The translations under genes and the position numbers were made by a program. A stretch of 64,000 bases of DNA from Schizochytrium sp. TIO01 (lineage: Eukaryota > Sar > Bigyra > Thraustochytrida > Thraustochytriidae), in assembly GCA_004764695.1 (NCBI GenBank), contig SMSO01000037.1:1855747-1919746 (forward strand), given 5' to 3'. Position 1 is the stretch's first letter, and every line of letters begins with the position of its first letter. Below the pieces are notes generated by a model. That model saw nothing but the letters and a program-made list of their open reading frames with translations, was not told where the DNA came from and ran no database searches. Below, one piece after another: positions 52,501-61,800 of the stretch.

Positions 52501-52701
52501 CAGGAAGGTCAACGTGGCGATGGTGGCAAAGACTAGGAATCGGCCTCTGCTGAGGTGCTCTGTATTCATCGACTTGGAGCTCTTCCGGTGAAGTTTCCCC
52601 TCGAACTTGTCGTTACCATTATTGTTAAGGAAACTCGGTTCCATTTCAGGCACAGGTGAGATGCCTTGGTCGGCTCCTGAAAGTGCTGCTGGTCGAAGCA
52701 T
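49549..52701 (-). CDS. Type II membrane protein with three tandem glycosyltransferase-like units (DUF707-like)
   Basis: 1050 residues from the ATG at 52701; the 16 codons upstream have only a TTG start. A cytosolic tail of about 54 residues and one transmembrane segment (55-78) place the rest in the ER/Golgi lumen. Three homologous units follow. Each opens with a short PxW or HRW segment and a beta-strand, and carries a W-(F/L)-PD-x-(D/N) motif: KYTWFPDSNVRMD (PDSN at 235-238), YEYVWFPDGDIDMG (512-515) and YEYIWLPDDDITMD (811-814). Downstream of each is a DVRxGxP- or DVPLAHP-like stretch and a FxRVDA-like segment. This resembles the DUF707 domain and other GT-A folds in which an acidic cluster binds metal and sugar nucleotide. 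Unit 1 has S-N where units 2 and 3 have acidic residues, so it may be non-catalytic. Substrate unknown. Confidence 0.7.
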   Translation of the reverse strand: MLRPAALSGADQGISPVPEMEPSFLNNNGNDKFEGKLHRKSSKSMNTEHLSRGRFLVFATIATLTFLVWAIATINLLFTSPIARFALDDVQLSQVLEERQARTAKCIDELMFRRANLDVRSRYTHIPECTPVQWLAHPDHRWQDPKFLVVVMGTPEAVPQLDEWLGYEWLHVIIVTDPSNSFQLSARHEKLARYVVELEANSPFLNSLQGQRRRWTAVARALQPLRMRNYKYTWFPDSNVRMDVQSVQRMLHLAVFYDVRAGHPAVGKSLGSRISASADAKAASSENKMIWSGNAVEWVDGIGAVAPFFRSDAVGGVLTLLSNSLMWTTTCGPEIVLSEYLALAGARTAMIPMVSYDYHVMENQEKMSACMRVHGKVRSVATMEAYRQQIAGSCSWCLSKSSKSEVSAETIEQLPMDPSLPPRWRSPRFLREARFRVLIIVVADDNARFDQWSGYEQFDVALVYTGSSAAVFRRFSKDADFAYRLRGQKFSIARRLLMELEGWAEAYEYVWFPDGDIDMGPIDVQQLVNVASRLDVPLAHPAMVESSNNLGVHKLDTKYFHEYAHEQRRGMTVHFVNRVLMAAPLVRVDAVEYLLPTFVGDGTFLDMLWPQLLRFPLIAVVDAAPYRQTPQLEIPHSTEIPAQLQLYGCVQNYALKTGDKITRFQFQMLVRRNEDKDWCVIEPYKHWFDALRKPNEDGIVEEHTLAWEDKVLQELRVDPTLQPLWWSETRLEKVRGKNLIIIVAGDTSLHRAWAKNPSYDLCVVYFGEHEQIFNMYKRESTYAFNVKGMKWQLVRYALNHLDWKQYEYIWLPDDDITMDPEFVVKMFDLAVLYDVRLGQPAVYEFGAHYQDHVVRGNWSIHWVNFIEIMVPFLRVDALEFVFPLWDIDYVESGYGLDSLWPQFLRRKLYGIIDATPCNHTGGKILGGRPASFYSRLKMDPLTELAKTMLPYDCFELWNVTEILGHVTVEEHNAAFPELQLVTVPNDIDGADANYVHSNNGRSGNGLIPVRKNGQRMVKLPSLKRFGNGAVRFSGSNNKAYLLPSNKAARP

Positions 52702-53440
52702 CTTCAATACACCGTTGTCAATCACAAAAACAATGAAACAATCAGCCAATCAGCAGATCAAGCAGCCAAATACTACAGGTCTTCAAAACGCACTCCACCT
52801 TTGCACGCCGCTCTTTACGTGATTTTACACGGGTACAATCACCTTCAGAACTTTTCTTAATTATTGTACGTCAAAAATATGGGGGGAAAGCAGGCGATTT
52901 AATACTAGGGACTAGAAGCGAGAGAGCGAGGCAGTTGGTGCTAGCAAGCGCTGCAGCCAGCGCGGATTGGAGATAAGGGCGCAGCCGGGATTTGCTAGAC
53001 ACAGTCTGATCTGGCGATATCGCCTCGGGAAGGCCGGCACGACGTTGCTGCAGCGCGGCTGCCCCTGCTGAGAGACCTGGACGTGCGGCTATCGCGAAGT
53101 CACCAGATACGGAATATAGTAGTACTTGTCCAGCGGGCTCCAACGATGAACGAATAGACAGATGCGTCGCAGCCAAGCTCGAGACGGGGCCCGACTGTGG
53201 CGCCTGCGAGGAAACTCCTTAGCAGGCCTACGCAAGGCAATGGGGTCTCGATCTCGCCGCGCCTCGGCCTCAACGCTGTACGGCTTCCGCCGCGCAATCC
53301 ATGATTGCTGCGCACCGCTACTGTCTCTTGCCCTCTCTCCGATATTCCTTATCATCTCGCAATCTCCGTGTCCAAAACTATTTAAATACGCATACGAATA
53401 TGCTATTATCCCCTTGAGCACACTCCGAGCTCCTATAAAG

Positions 53441-53460
53441 TACGCATACTAGTATGCGTA
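53441..53460. promoter_or_regulatory. Perfect 20-bp palindrome
   Basis: TACGCATACTAGTATGCGTA reads identically on both strands. A half-site (ATACGCATAC) is repeated at about 53386-53395. Likely a binding site for a dimeric factor or a cruciform-capable sequence; function unknown. Confidence 0.5.
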
Positions 53461-53752
53461 TTTGAGCCCTCAAGGATCGAGATGCTAGTACCTGGGGAGA
53501 GGGTGGTGCGTCGCTTGCAAGACTAGGTGTGTGTGGGCCTGTCAGTGTGTGTGCTCGTGTGCGGCTTCTACAGTATACACTATGTGCACACCATGTTAAA
53601 GTACTCTCTGATTAAAAGATTTCGTTATCGACCTTTGTTAAGAACCTTATTGTTCGTTGCTAGTGAGTAGATTTTCTGTTTATCGTTGTTCTCTTTGGTA
53701 CTACTGATCCCCACTTCTTTAAAATTTTCAACGTACGTGGATCATCAAACTG

Positions 53753-54139
53753 ATGGTGATGCTGCTGCCACTGGAGATGGAGAAGCAGCGGCAACGTAAA
53801 TCGCCCCCATCGGTGGGCAAGGTAGCTCAGGCTGCAGCCAGTGGGGAGCAAATTGAAATGCAAGCAAGTTTTGCAGGCAATCTAACAGCCCGAGAGAAAA
53901 AAGTCACTATCACCGGTGTTGTGCACGGAATTGTTAAAGGTTTTGGTAAGTTTCTGCAAGTTAATGGTAAGGCGCCTACTATGCTAAAGTGCAGCAGAAA
54001 CTCGAATGAAAAGCCCCGTTTGAGGTCTACAATTGCACAGCGAAAATCAAAGAATCCTGTCTTTCATCTGGTAGATGGTGAGCATTTTCTGCAACAGCTG
54101 GCAGACTTGAGGATAGCTGGTAGCCAGATCAGAATATAG
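53753..54139 (+). CDS. Small hypothetical ORF, 128 aa, uncertain
   Basis: ATG at 53753, 128 codons. Basic and mixed composition (REKKVTITGVVHGIVKGFGKF, FHLVDGEHFLQQLADLRIAG) is more protein-like than neighbouring ORFs, but no family is recognised and the N-terminal 20 codons look repetitive. It could be a lineage-specific gene or part of a decayed one. Confidence 0.25.
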   Translation: MVMLLPLEMEKQRQRKSPPSVGKVAQAAASGEQIEMQASFAGNLTAREKKVTITGVVHGIVKGFGKFLQVNGKAPTMLKCSRNSNEKPRLRSTIAQRKSKNPVFHLVDGEHFLQQLADLRIAGSQIRI

Positions 54140-56356
54140 GACTATAATTCTTTTGAGAAAACTAAACAAACGCTCTAGGCCGACCTACCAGATCAGGTTA
54201 ACTGAAAAAGCAAACTTCGACAGCTCACAGCTGTTGGTGTGCCGGTGACACCAATTCTTGCAAAAATGCATCTGGTGACGATCTATCTAGTCAGAGGTGG
54301 CAATGATTCTCTTCTCACCTCAAGTTGTGTGAAAGAATAGAAATGAAAACAGGTAAAGATATTAGATAAAAGTGATTTTTGTGAAAGAATGTGCATCATA
54401 GTGCATAGTGTTTTCACTCAAATGGTTTCCTGCCTTTTGAGTAATCTCAAGGGCCTTTGGACGTTTACTTTGGGGAAGAGGTTGGTGACACTCCTAAACG
54501 GTTGAAAAGTTCGTCTGAGAGGTGGCCTTTTTCGAAGGCGGCTTGATAGTTAGTACCAGTAGCGTTCTCGATTATGATTTTCAGAATTTACTTCTGTAAG
54601 TCGATGGGAATCAAGTATATTTACAATTCTACGATCGAACACCCATCTACCCAAAGTAACAGCGACTGCCGAAGTTTGTGTGGACCAAAACAGTGCACCC
54701 TGGCAGCTTTGAAGTCATTATTTACTCTGAATGTCTACGTAGAACTAATTATTTGTCTTGGTCTTGACATACTAGTTAGCTCTTTGCTAAAAGTATGAAA
54801 CACTTGCAAGTTGGAAATCTTATACCCATTATAAGTCATGCACAAGTTCTCAGCCCGGTTGTCTTGATATGAACACTAGTGTTTGTATCCTGATCTAGTA
54901 GTGTATGTGATCACCAATAAGTAACTATTATAGCAGACAGTCTTAGTCCATACACTGCGAAGTTCAACTCACACAATAACCACCACATAAGTTGCGAATC
55001 ATCAACCTAGTAGCCAAGTTTTGAACCTAGCAAGGCTCCCCTGTCACTATCATTTTAGCACGAAGAGTATAAGTTGCACATTTGGGACCAGCACAAATTT
55101 AGAACTGCTAAACTCTGTAACATGCAAGCTTCTCAAGGATGAGGAACATAGTATCGTATCAGAAGAATGCTAAGACTAAATTGTGTACATCACTCTCATC
55201 ACATTGGGATCGCAATTCACAGTTCGCAATCCACAATGTGATCAGAATTCACTAGCCATGGCATGAAAGACTAATCACCCATACTCTCGCGTATATCTAT
55301 ATGACCTCTGGCACAATGGCCAGGCACACAAATTCCCTCAATCCTTCAATGCCGCCTCCCCTCTCTGAAATTGAAGTCTATTCCTTTAAATCTCGTAAAA
55401 AAACCAAGTAAAGACATGTGGCGATCGACTGCTCCCGATAAAACTCATTCTTTTTCTGGCTGTAGGTACTCTTTCGAATCGACCTCCTCCACGTTGCCGC
55501 TATCAGAATCAAAGCGGGATTTCCCCCGGTCCTGGCAACCCACGTATCATGTGCCTGCATTCCTCAAGAGCTAGCTTTCCGCAGCTGTTTTGTCTCTCTC
55601 GCCCTGCAGAGAAACAATGCCAGGCCCCAGAATTCATTCTTGCGAGGAAAGAACACATAACCTAAGTCCCTGTGGCGCGTATGCAAATCAAGAGAGCCCA
55701 GCATGCGTCATGCGCTGCGTCCCCTATTACACTGCCCACCTTGGGCCACCTGGAACTGTGATGTGAGCCCAGCTTTTCTGCGCGTGGGACAACTCCGTCA
55801 CTTCTTGCGGTGGCTGCTCGAGGTCTTCTCGGCCCTCCTCAAGAGCGTCTGAATCTCCTGGGTTTGCCAGACCCGTGCCAGCCAGCCAGCCTCATTTGAT
55901 TCAACATCGATCGATTGTTCGTTCGATGATTCTTGATGGAGGTATTATTTATTACAATCTCTTCTGACTCAAGATGACGCGAACCGGAAGAATGAAAACC
56001 GGGCTCGGAAAAACCGGCGGTAACGAAGGTGAGGTTGGGGGTGCACCTAATAATACGTAAGGTCGGAGTACCCATGTAATAATATGGGTAGGATGAGGTG
56101 GGGGTGACCCTTGCGTCGTGGGGAAGAGGGGTTTCTCCGGCAGGGGCTGCGATCTCGGCAGGACAACGGATTGAAGGCTGTGGCAGGCACCACTGAAGAG
56201 GTCTCCTGGGCCGAGGAGATACAGAGAGAAAGGCCCAGAACCACAGCCCTCGGGCGACCTTGTCTGGCCGAGTTTGATGAGGAACACGCCGCATGCCACG
56301 CCTTGAGCAGGGCTCCCTGGTGTCAGCGCGGGACCCAGGCGCCTGTTCAGCGGCAC

Positions 56357-57110
56357 CTATAACCCACTTGCGGCGTCTCCACAAGTGAAGAATACCCCAA
56401 TGTTTCACTTTACTCCCTGCATAACCCACTTGCGCCGCTCTTGCACTACCAAAACCGCTCCCTCCCGACATTGCTGAGTAGACCTGGCCCGGCTACTATA
56501 GGCTATAGCCGCACAAGTGAAGTATAGCACCGCGTACTATAGCCTATACCCGGCACAAGTGGACAGCTCAAGCGCGTCTCCCGAGAGCTCTTACGAAGCG
56601 ACGACCTCGAGATCGCTTCCGCCATCGTGTGCATCTCCACTCGCTGTCGCTCCTGGCGCCCGAAACCGAGTCAGAGGTGGTCCTGAAAACCCCCGTGCCT
56701 CAAGCACCCATCCTCCTGCCCAGAACCCAATGCACGGGCCACGGATCGAACGAGCCACGCAGCACAAAGCTCGAGGGCCTGAGGGTAAGTAAGTAAGTCA
56801 TCCTTCAAGAATCGAATTACTAATGTACTACACGAGAGAGAGAGAAATAACAAATGCAAACGATGCGAATAAGCGGCGGCGGTCCTAGCGATTAGCATAG
56901 GCAGTCCTAGCGCCACCTCACGGTGCAGAGAGAGGAAGGAATGCGAAGAGGAAGAGGAAGAAGAGGGAGGGGGTGACAAGTGGACAATGGAGGGCCTCGC
57001 AAGTGAAGTATAGGCGCGCGCAAGTGGAGTATCCGCGGGCACAAGTGGGCTATAGGGGCGGGAAGTGGGTTATAGGAGCGGGAAGTGGGATATAGGCGGA
57101 GCGAAGTGAA
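56357..57110. repeat. AAGTG/TATAG motif array, both orientations, 20-21 bp phased cluster
   Basis: A motif close to RCAAGTGRRGTATAG recurs at least nine times. Six AAGTG cores at 57001, 57022, 57043, 57063, 57083 and 57104 are spaced 20-21 bases apart, most followed by TATAGG. Reverse-orientation copies (TATAACCCACTTGC) occur at 56358-56371 and 56420-56433, and further forward copies at about 56382, 56515 and 56557. No ORF spans them. Confidence 0.7.
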
Positions 57111-57727
57111 AGAGGCGCTGAGGAGTGAGAGAGAGAGAGCGAATGTTGAGCCCATCAAAGTCGAACTCACTCCGTCGCGGCGCAGCTGGCTGCGAGAGAG
57201 CTAGCTAGCTGGCTGGCCTGACTCCACGGCCGACTGCGAGGGCCCTTCGGGTGGATTCCGAAGCCGCGGGGAAGGGGCGAGAGACCAGGGCTGGCCAGGT
57301 GGCATCCTGGTATTCAAACCTTGCAGGGTCTATCTCTCTCTCTCTGTTTTAGTCTGGTTTGAGCTGGGTTTTCGCTCTTTTGAACGTGCATTCCGAGGCC
57401 GCCAGCGAGCCCAGCGGCGGCCAGGGCCGGCGTGGAGACGCTCGTGGAGAGTGTGCCGGAGACCAGGCGGTATTGCGAAGCTCCGTGGCGCTGATACGGG
57501 CTCGAGCGGAGCAGGCAGGCAGCGAGGAGGCCTCAGGAGGTGGTTCAATCAGGAGCAGAGAAAAGAAAGAAAAGTAAAAGAAAGAAAGAAAGAACAGTAG
57601 AAAAGAGAACGCAATACCTACGCCATATTGCCATAGCTGTGTCTGTTCTTTGTTAGAGAAGGAAAGGAAGAATAGCGAGATTTGAATTGTAATAAGAGTG
57701 ATTGAGGAGAGATAAACTCTTAATTTG

Positions 57728-57832
57728 TTGGGGTTCTTTCTTTTCTTTCTTTCTTTTCTTTTCTTTTTCGTCTTTTCTTTCTTTCTTTCTTTCTCTCTTT
57801 CTCTCTTTCTTTCTTTCTTTCTTTCTTGTTGG
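57728..57832. repeat. (CTTT)n pyrimidine tract
   Basis: About 100 bases of CTTT/TTTC on the + strand; a complementary GAAA tract lies 170 bases upstream (57556-57595). It explains the Phe/Leu- or Lys/Glu-rich ORFs here. Confidence 0.85.
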
Positions 57833-58129
57833 GGGGCTGGGTTCGGAGCCTCGACTGGTTCATTCGCACGCTTCACCTTGCGTGGCCCTCCTTACTGGCT
57901 GTTCGCTCGACCTCGCTCTCTCGCAAGCGAAGGCCAGCTTCGGCTGACCCGGTACCCTCGTCCCTGATCTGATTTGATCTGCTTTTTTCTGTGTCTATTG
58001 CACTCTGTGTAGAAGGAACTGACTGCTACGAGATAGAGCTTTCTCGTGTAAGTAAGCAAGGGAGAAAAGAAGCGCTCTCTGTTTGTTTCTCTCATTCCTG
58101 CCTGGCTAGATTTGGCACTGCAAAGGAGT

Positions 58130-58152
58130 CATTGCATTGCATTGCATTGCGC
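58130..58152. repeat. (ATTGC)4 pentanucleotide repeat
   Basis: Four tandem ATTGC units; non-coding. Confidence 0.8.
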
Positions 58153-58372
58153 TGAGGTGCAGTGAGGCTCATTGCACTGCGTGGCGTGTGGGCGCGTCAC
58201 GTGGGATAGGTGGATACTTTCTTTAGAGCCATCTTTGCAAGAGGTTTTTGTGGGTTCCTCTGGTTGTTATTCTCGGCCGGGACTGAAATTTGAGCTAGCC
58301 CGAAGGGTACAGCAGCAATAGAAGCTGACTGAAGCCAGAAAGGAAGCGTAATTGAAGAGCAAGAAGCGCAAC

Positions 58373-58405
58373 AGCAGCAGCAGCAGCAGCAACAACAACA
58401 ACAAT
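58373..58405. repeat. (CAG)n(CAA)n repeat
   Basis: About seven CAG/CAA triplets upstream of the DENN gene, probably in its promoter or 5' UTR. Confidence 0.8.
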
Positions 58406-58824
58406 AGGAACCAAAACAAAAGTCTTAGTGACTTGATCGGTCTGCCTGTGATTGTTCGCAGCACAGCTGGTAGACTGGAGGATTGAGGAGAGAAGAAGAG
58501 TCTTGGCGGGGCCAAGGCTGGGAGCAATCGGGCTTAGTTCTAGCTGACGGATACGTCGCCCAAAAGCGCGCGCTTTGGACCTGGCCATTGTATCATGTAC
58601 CATTGGTAAAACGCTGTAGGCTTTCGTAAAAATTAGCAAACACGCAATAGCTCAACAGATAAGGGTACGAAATCGTCTGCCCAATTCATAAGTTTATAGA
58701 GAACAACAAGTGAAACCAAACAAACCTGCCTTCCTCCCTCACATAAATTTCCATTTGGAGCACGTTTCTGTTGTTTCTTTTTTTTTTAATAATATCTGTG
58801 TCTCTCAGAGAGGATTCGGGAGTG

Positions 58825-61800
58825 ATGAGCATGGATTCTTTGAAGCATGGCAAGACCTCGGGAGATGATCTCCTGGCGCATGTGGAGAAACTTCACTCTA
58901 GCGGCACACTTATGGAAAGTGAACCCGATGATCATGCAAATGGCCTTGCCTCGCATGACAAACTGGCCGATGAAATTATTGCTAACCTCAGTACGAGCAG
59001 CTCCGAATCCGAGCTAGAATCACCATCAGATAGCCCTCGTGATCATTCGCCACACGATGAAGATGCAAGGTTTGACGCCGGGGCAGTTGATAATATCGAG
59101 GAGGGCGATCACATAAACAAAATCCATGTTTCTGGTGAAGAAGATGACAAACGTTCAAGTGATAGTCGGGATTCTCGACAAGAAGATTACTTCCATCACG
59201 CAGGCTGCGATAGAGAAGATGATGCAGAAGACATCAATGATGATGATGAAGAGTATGAGAACGAATATGAGGACCCTGAACACCCTCGGAGAGAACTACG
59301 CGGCGACTACTTATTACGACACATGAACTCTAGCTCTGCAGATTCCAACGACCCTAATGAGCTACAGGATCACGATTTTGACGAGCCTAGGGACCCTCAT
59401 TTTGCATCACATAGTCGAAGGAGATTTTCTAAAGATTCGGACCATCATGACGGGGAGGACGAGCCCTTTTCACCTTACTCACCTCCTTTCGACCACTCTA
59501 ACAATAACCTCAATAGCTTGGAAAGCCCGTTTGATGAAGCTCTGAAGCAAAACCTAATGTCATCTTCACGGCATGCTGGTAAGGGGAAATCTAGCAACTT
59601 ATCTGGTCAGATTGGCCTAAATGAGGTTGATGATGATGATGAAGGGGATGGCGAACTACAAGAAGCTCATTTAATTGCTACAGCGGCAGCGGCAGCGGTA
59701 GTGGACCCCCCTCTTCGCATCCGTACAACCTATGATGATGATGACCAAGAAGAAGAAGAAGAAGATGATGATGAATGCTAATGTTGCTGATAATGATGAT
59801 GAGCTTGACCTTGCTGCTCGTGATCAACTGAGTGGTATGCAAGAAAGGCACTTTAAAAACAAATCTTTTATACAGGCTAAGCCCTTTCCACGTGCAGCCG
59901 GTAATACAGTACCAGCGGAAAGCCCCAAGCCACCACCTTCTATAAAAACGGATTTTGACGCTGGGCGCGTTAGATCCTCTTCCGAATCTAGTCTTCATGT
60001 CCTCAAGGCACCCGGGCGTAAACGTCCCTCTACGGTAGCGACCTATTTCACAATTACAGGAATTAATTGGCGAGCTGCGATGAAAAAGGGACCCATTGCA
60101 AAGCTGGATCTTCTTGATCCGGACTTTTGTGCAGGGTTGCCAGCCACTATTAAAGACCGATACCCGTCCTATGATTACACAGATCTTCCTCTTAATCCTC
60201 AACTTTGCCAATTTTGCCATCCAATTGGCATGGCAATTAAACAAGGAGGGGTGGGTAGAGATGCTGAACTTAATCGTGTACAGGAGTACTCCTTTCTCAT
60301 GACTGATGCATCGCACAAAATGACTCATGCTACTTGTCTGTCATTTTATGATGTTGTCCCGTCCAAGATTAAATCTCGTCTAGTTGATATAACTCTTGAT
60401 CAGGTGCTTCGCCGTGATCGGACACGTAGCGATTGGATCACGAGATCGTTCACTGAATATTTGGCGAGTCACTGCCCTGCAGAGGATGAAATGGTGTGGT
60501 TTAAGTTCTGTCAACAATTTGACAGTATTGTTCGTGAACTCGAGGATGCTGCTGATTCGCCTGATCAACAAATGCGCTTTAATCGCCTTTTAGATGGGTA
60601 CATCCAACACTACCGTGGGCCTATGGAGAATCTTATGGAGCCTGAGTATATTGAATCACTTGCGAAAATCGTTACCAAGCAGAAGGAAGAGGACGAGAAG
60701 GCCACACTTGCAGAATTTGAATCCGAAGAAGCCAATGAGGATGCACAGGTTTCCCCTGACTGCTAATAATGCCGACGCGAGCAGTCCGGAAACTGAAGTG
60801 GATCAAATCCGACACGATGATCTTGAAAATAATGATGATGATAATGACTCTGTGCCAAGTCTAGTATCATTGGACGATGCTAATATCCTTGGCACAATTA
60901 AGGAAAACAATACCAATGCAGAAAAAGGAGAAACTATTCAAGGCGTGGAACAGCCACATTCTCCGCTAACGTCAATGTCTTCACCTAATGATACCCTCAG
61001 CCCTTGTACACCCTCACCTGCAGTTGGGGGGGCACCTTCAGACATGGAAGCTTTTGTTGAAGCTTATGTTGACAAGCAGGCGGAGCAAGCCCACGAGATT
61101 TTGCAAGTTCCTGGCTCGGAAATATCTAGTGTAGATCAAGCGACGTCAACTCACGACTCTCAAGGTCAATTAGTCACGTCTTTAGATACACAGTCACGAG
61201 TCAACATTTCACCTTTGACCTCCTCATCATCACTTCCGAAATCAGCCGCAGATGAATTCGCAGGTGATGTGGACTTCGATAGCAGCCTTGATTACAACAA
61301 CGGTGAAGTATTTGATGGGAATACTGAGACAATAAGCAGATGTGAGGGAAATAACAGCAACGATGGTGTCCATGAATGTTACGAAAATAATGAAGATGAG
61401 CCTCTCCCCGCCCCTCCTCCTACGCCATTGAGCCCTGCTTCATTGAGCACAGCAGATACTGCAACACCTTCGGCTTCAATTTCTATAGGTGGCGCTTCTA
61501 CTCTAGACGATACTGAAACGAGAAAATCACGTCCCGAAGACGAACTGGCAGTACAGTACTGCCGCGAGATTCGCATGGCAGCTATGCAGGCCTTGAAAGA
61601 CAGATTCACCAGCTTCTCGAATGAGAAACTAGCACGATGGGACCCATACGAACCAAAATGTATCACCTTTGTATCCCCCTTCCCATTCTATACTTTGTTT
61701 GGGGCTGTGCTCCGGGAATTACTCCGGCTTGTTCGTGATAAGGATGCGCTTCCCGTGCCCCTAGAACGTTGTATACAGCATGTTCTATTGGAGGTGCCAG

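Larger units (their letters stand above)
52702..58824. other. 6.1-kb gene-poor region between the triple GT and DENN genes
   Basis: Contains the promoter of the triple GT gene (first few hundred bases), a perfect palindrome at 53441-53460, an uncertain ORF at 53753-54139, an imperfect hairpin at 55198-55242, the phased AAGTG/TATAG array at 56357-57110, complementary GAAA (57556-57595) and CTTT (57728-57832) tracts, ATTGC repeats at 58130-58152 and a CAG/CAA run at 58373-58405. The T-rich stretch ending in CTCTCAG at 58807 resembles a 3' splice site, so the DENN gene may have a 5' UTR intron. Confidence 0.5.

Noticed and set aside
59698-59803. Intron with GTAGTGG donor and GATGAG acceptor at the first DENN frame break
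   Set aside because: At 106 bases it would repair the frame, but the donor is poor and the acceptor lacks a pyrimidine tract. It remains the main alternative to frameshifting and needs RNA evidence.
60748-60787. Intron with CAG/GTTTCC donor and GCAG acceptor at the second DENN frame break
   Set aside because: Attractive splice signals, but the lengths to the nearby acceptors (33 or 36 bases) are multiples of three and do not repair the frame; the next acceptor (50 bases) gives the wrong phase.
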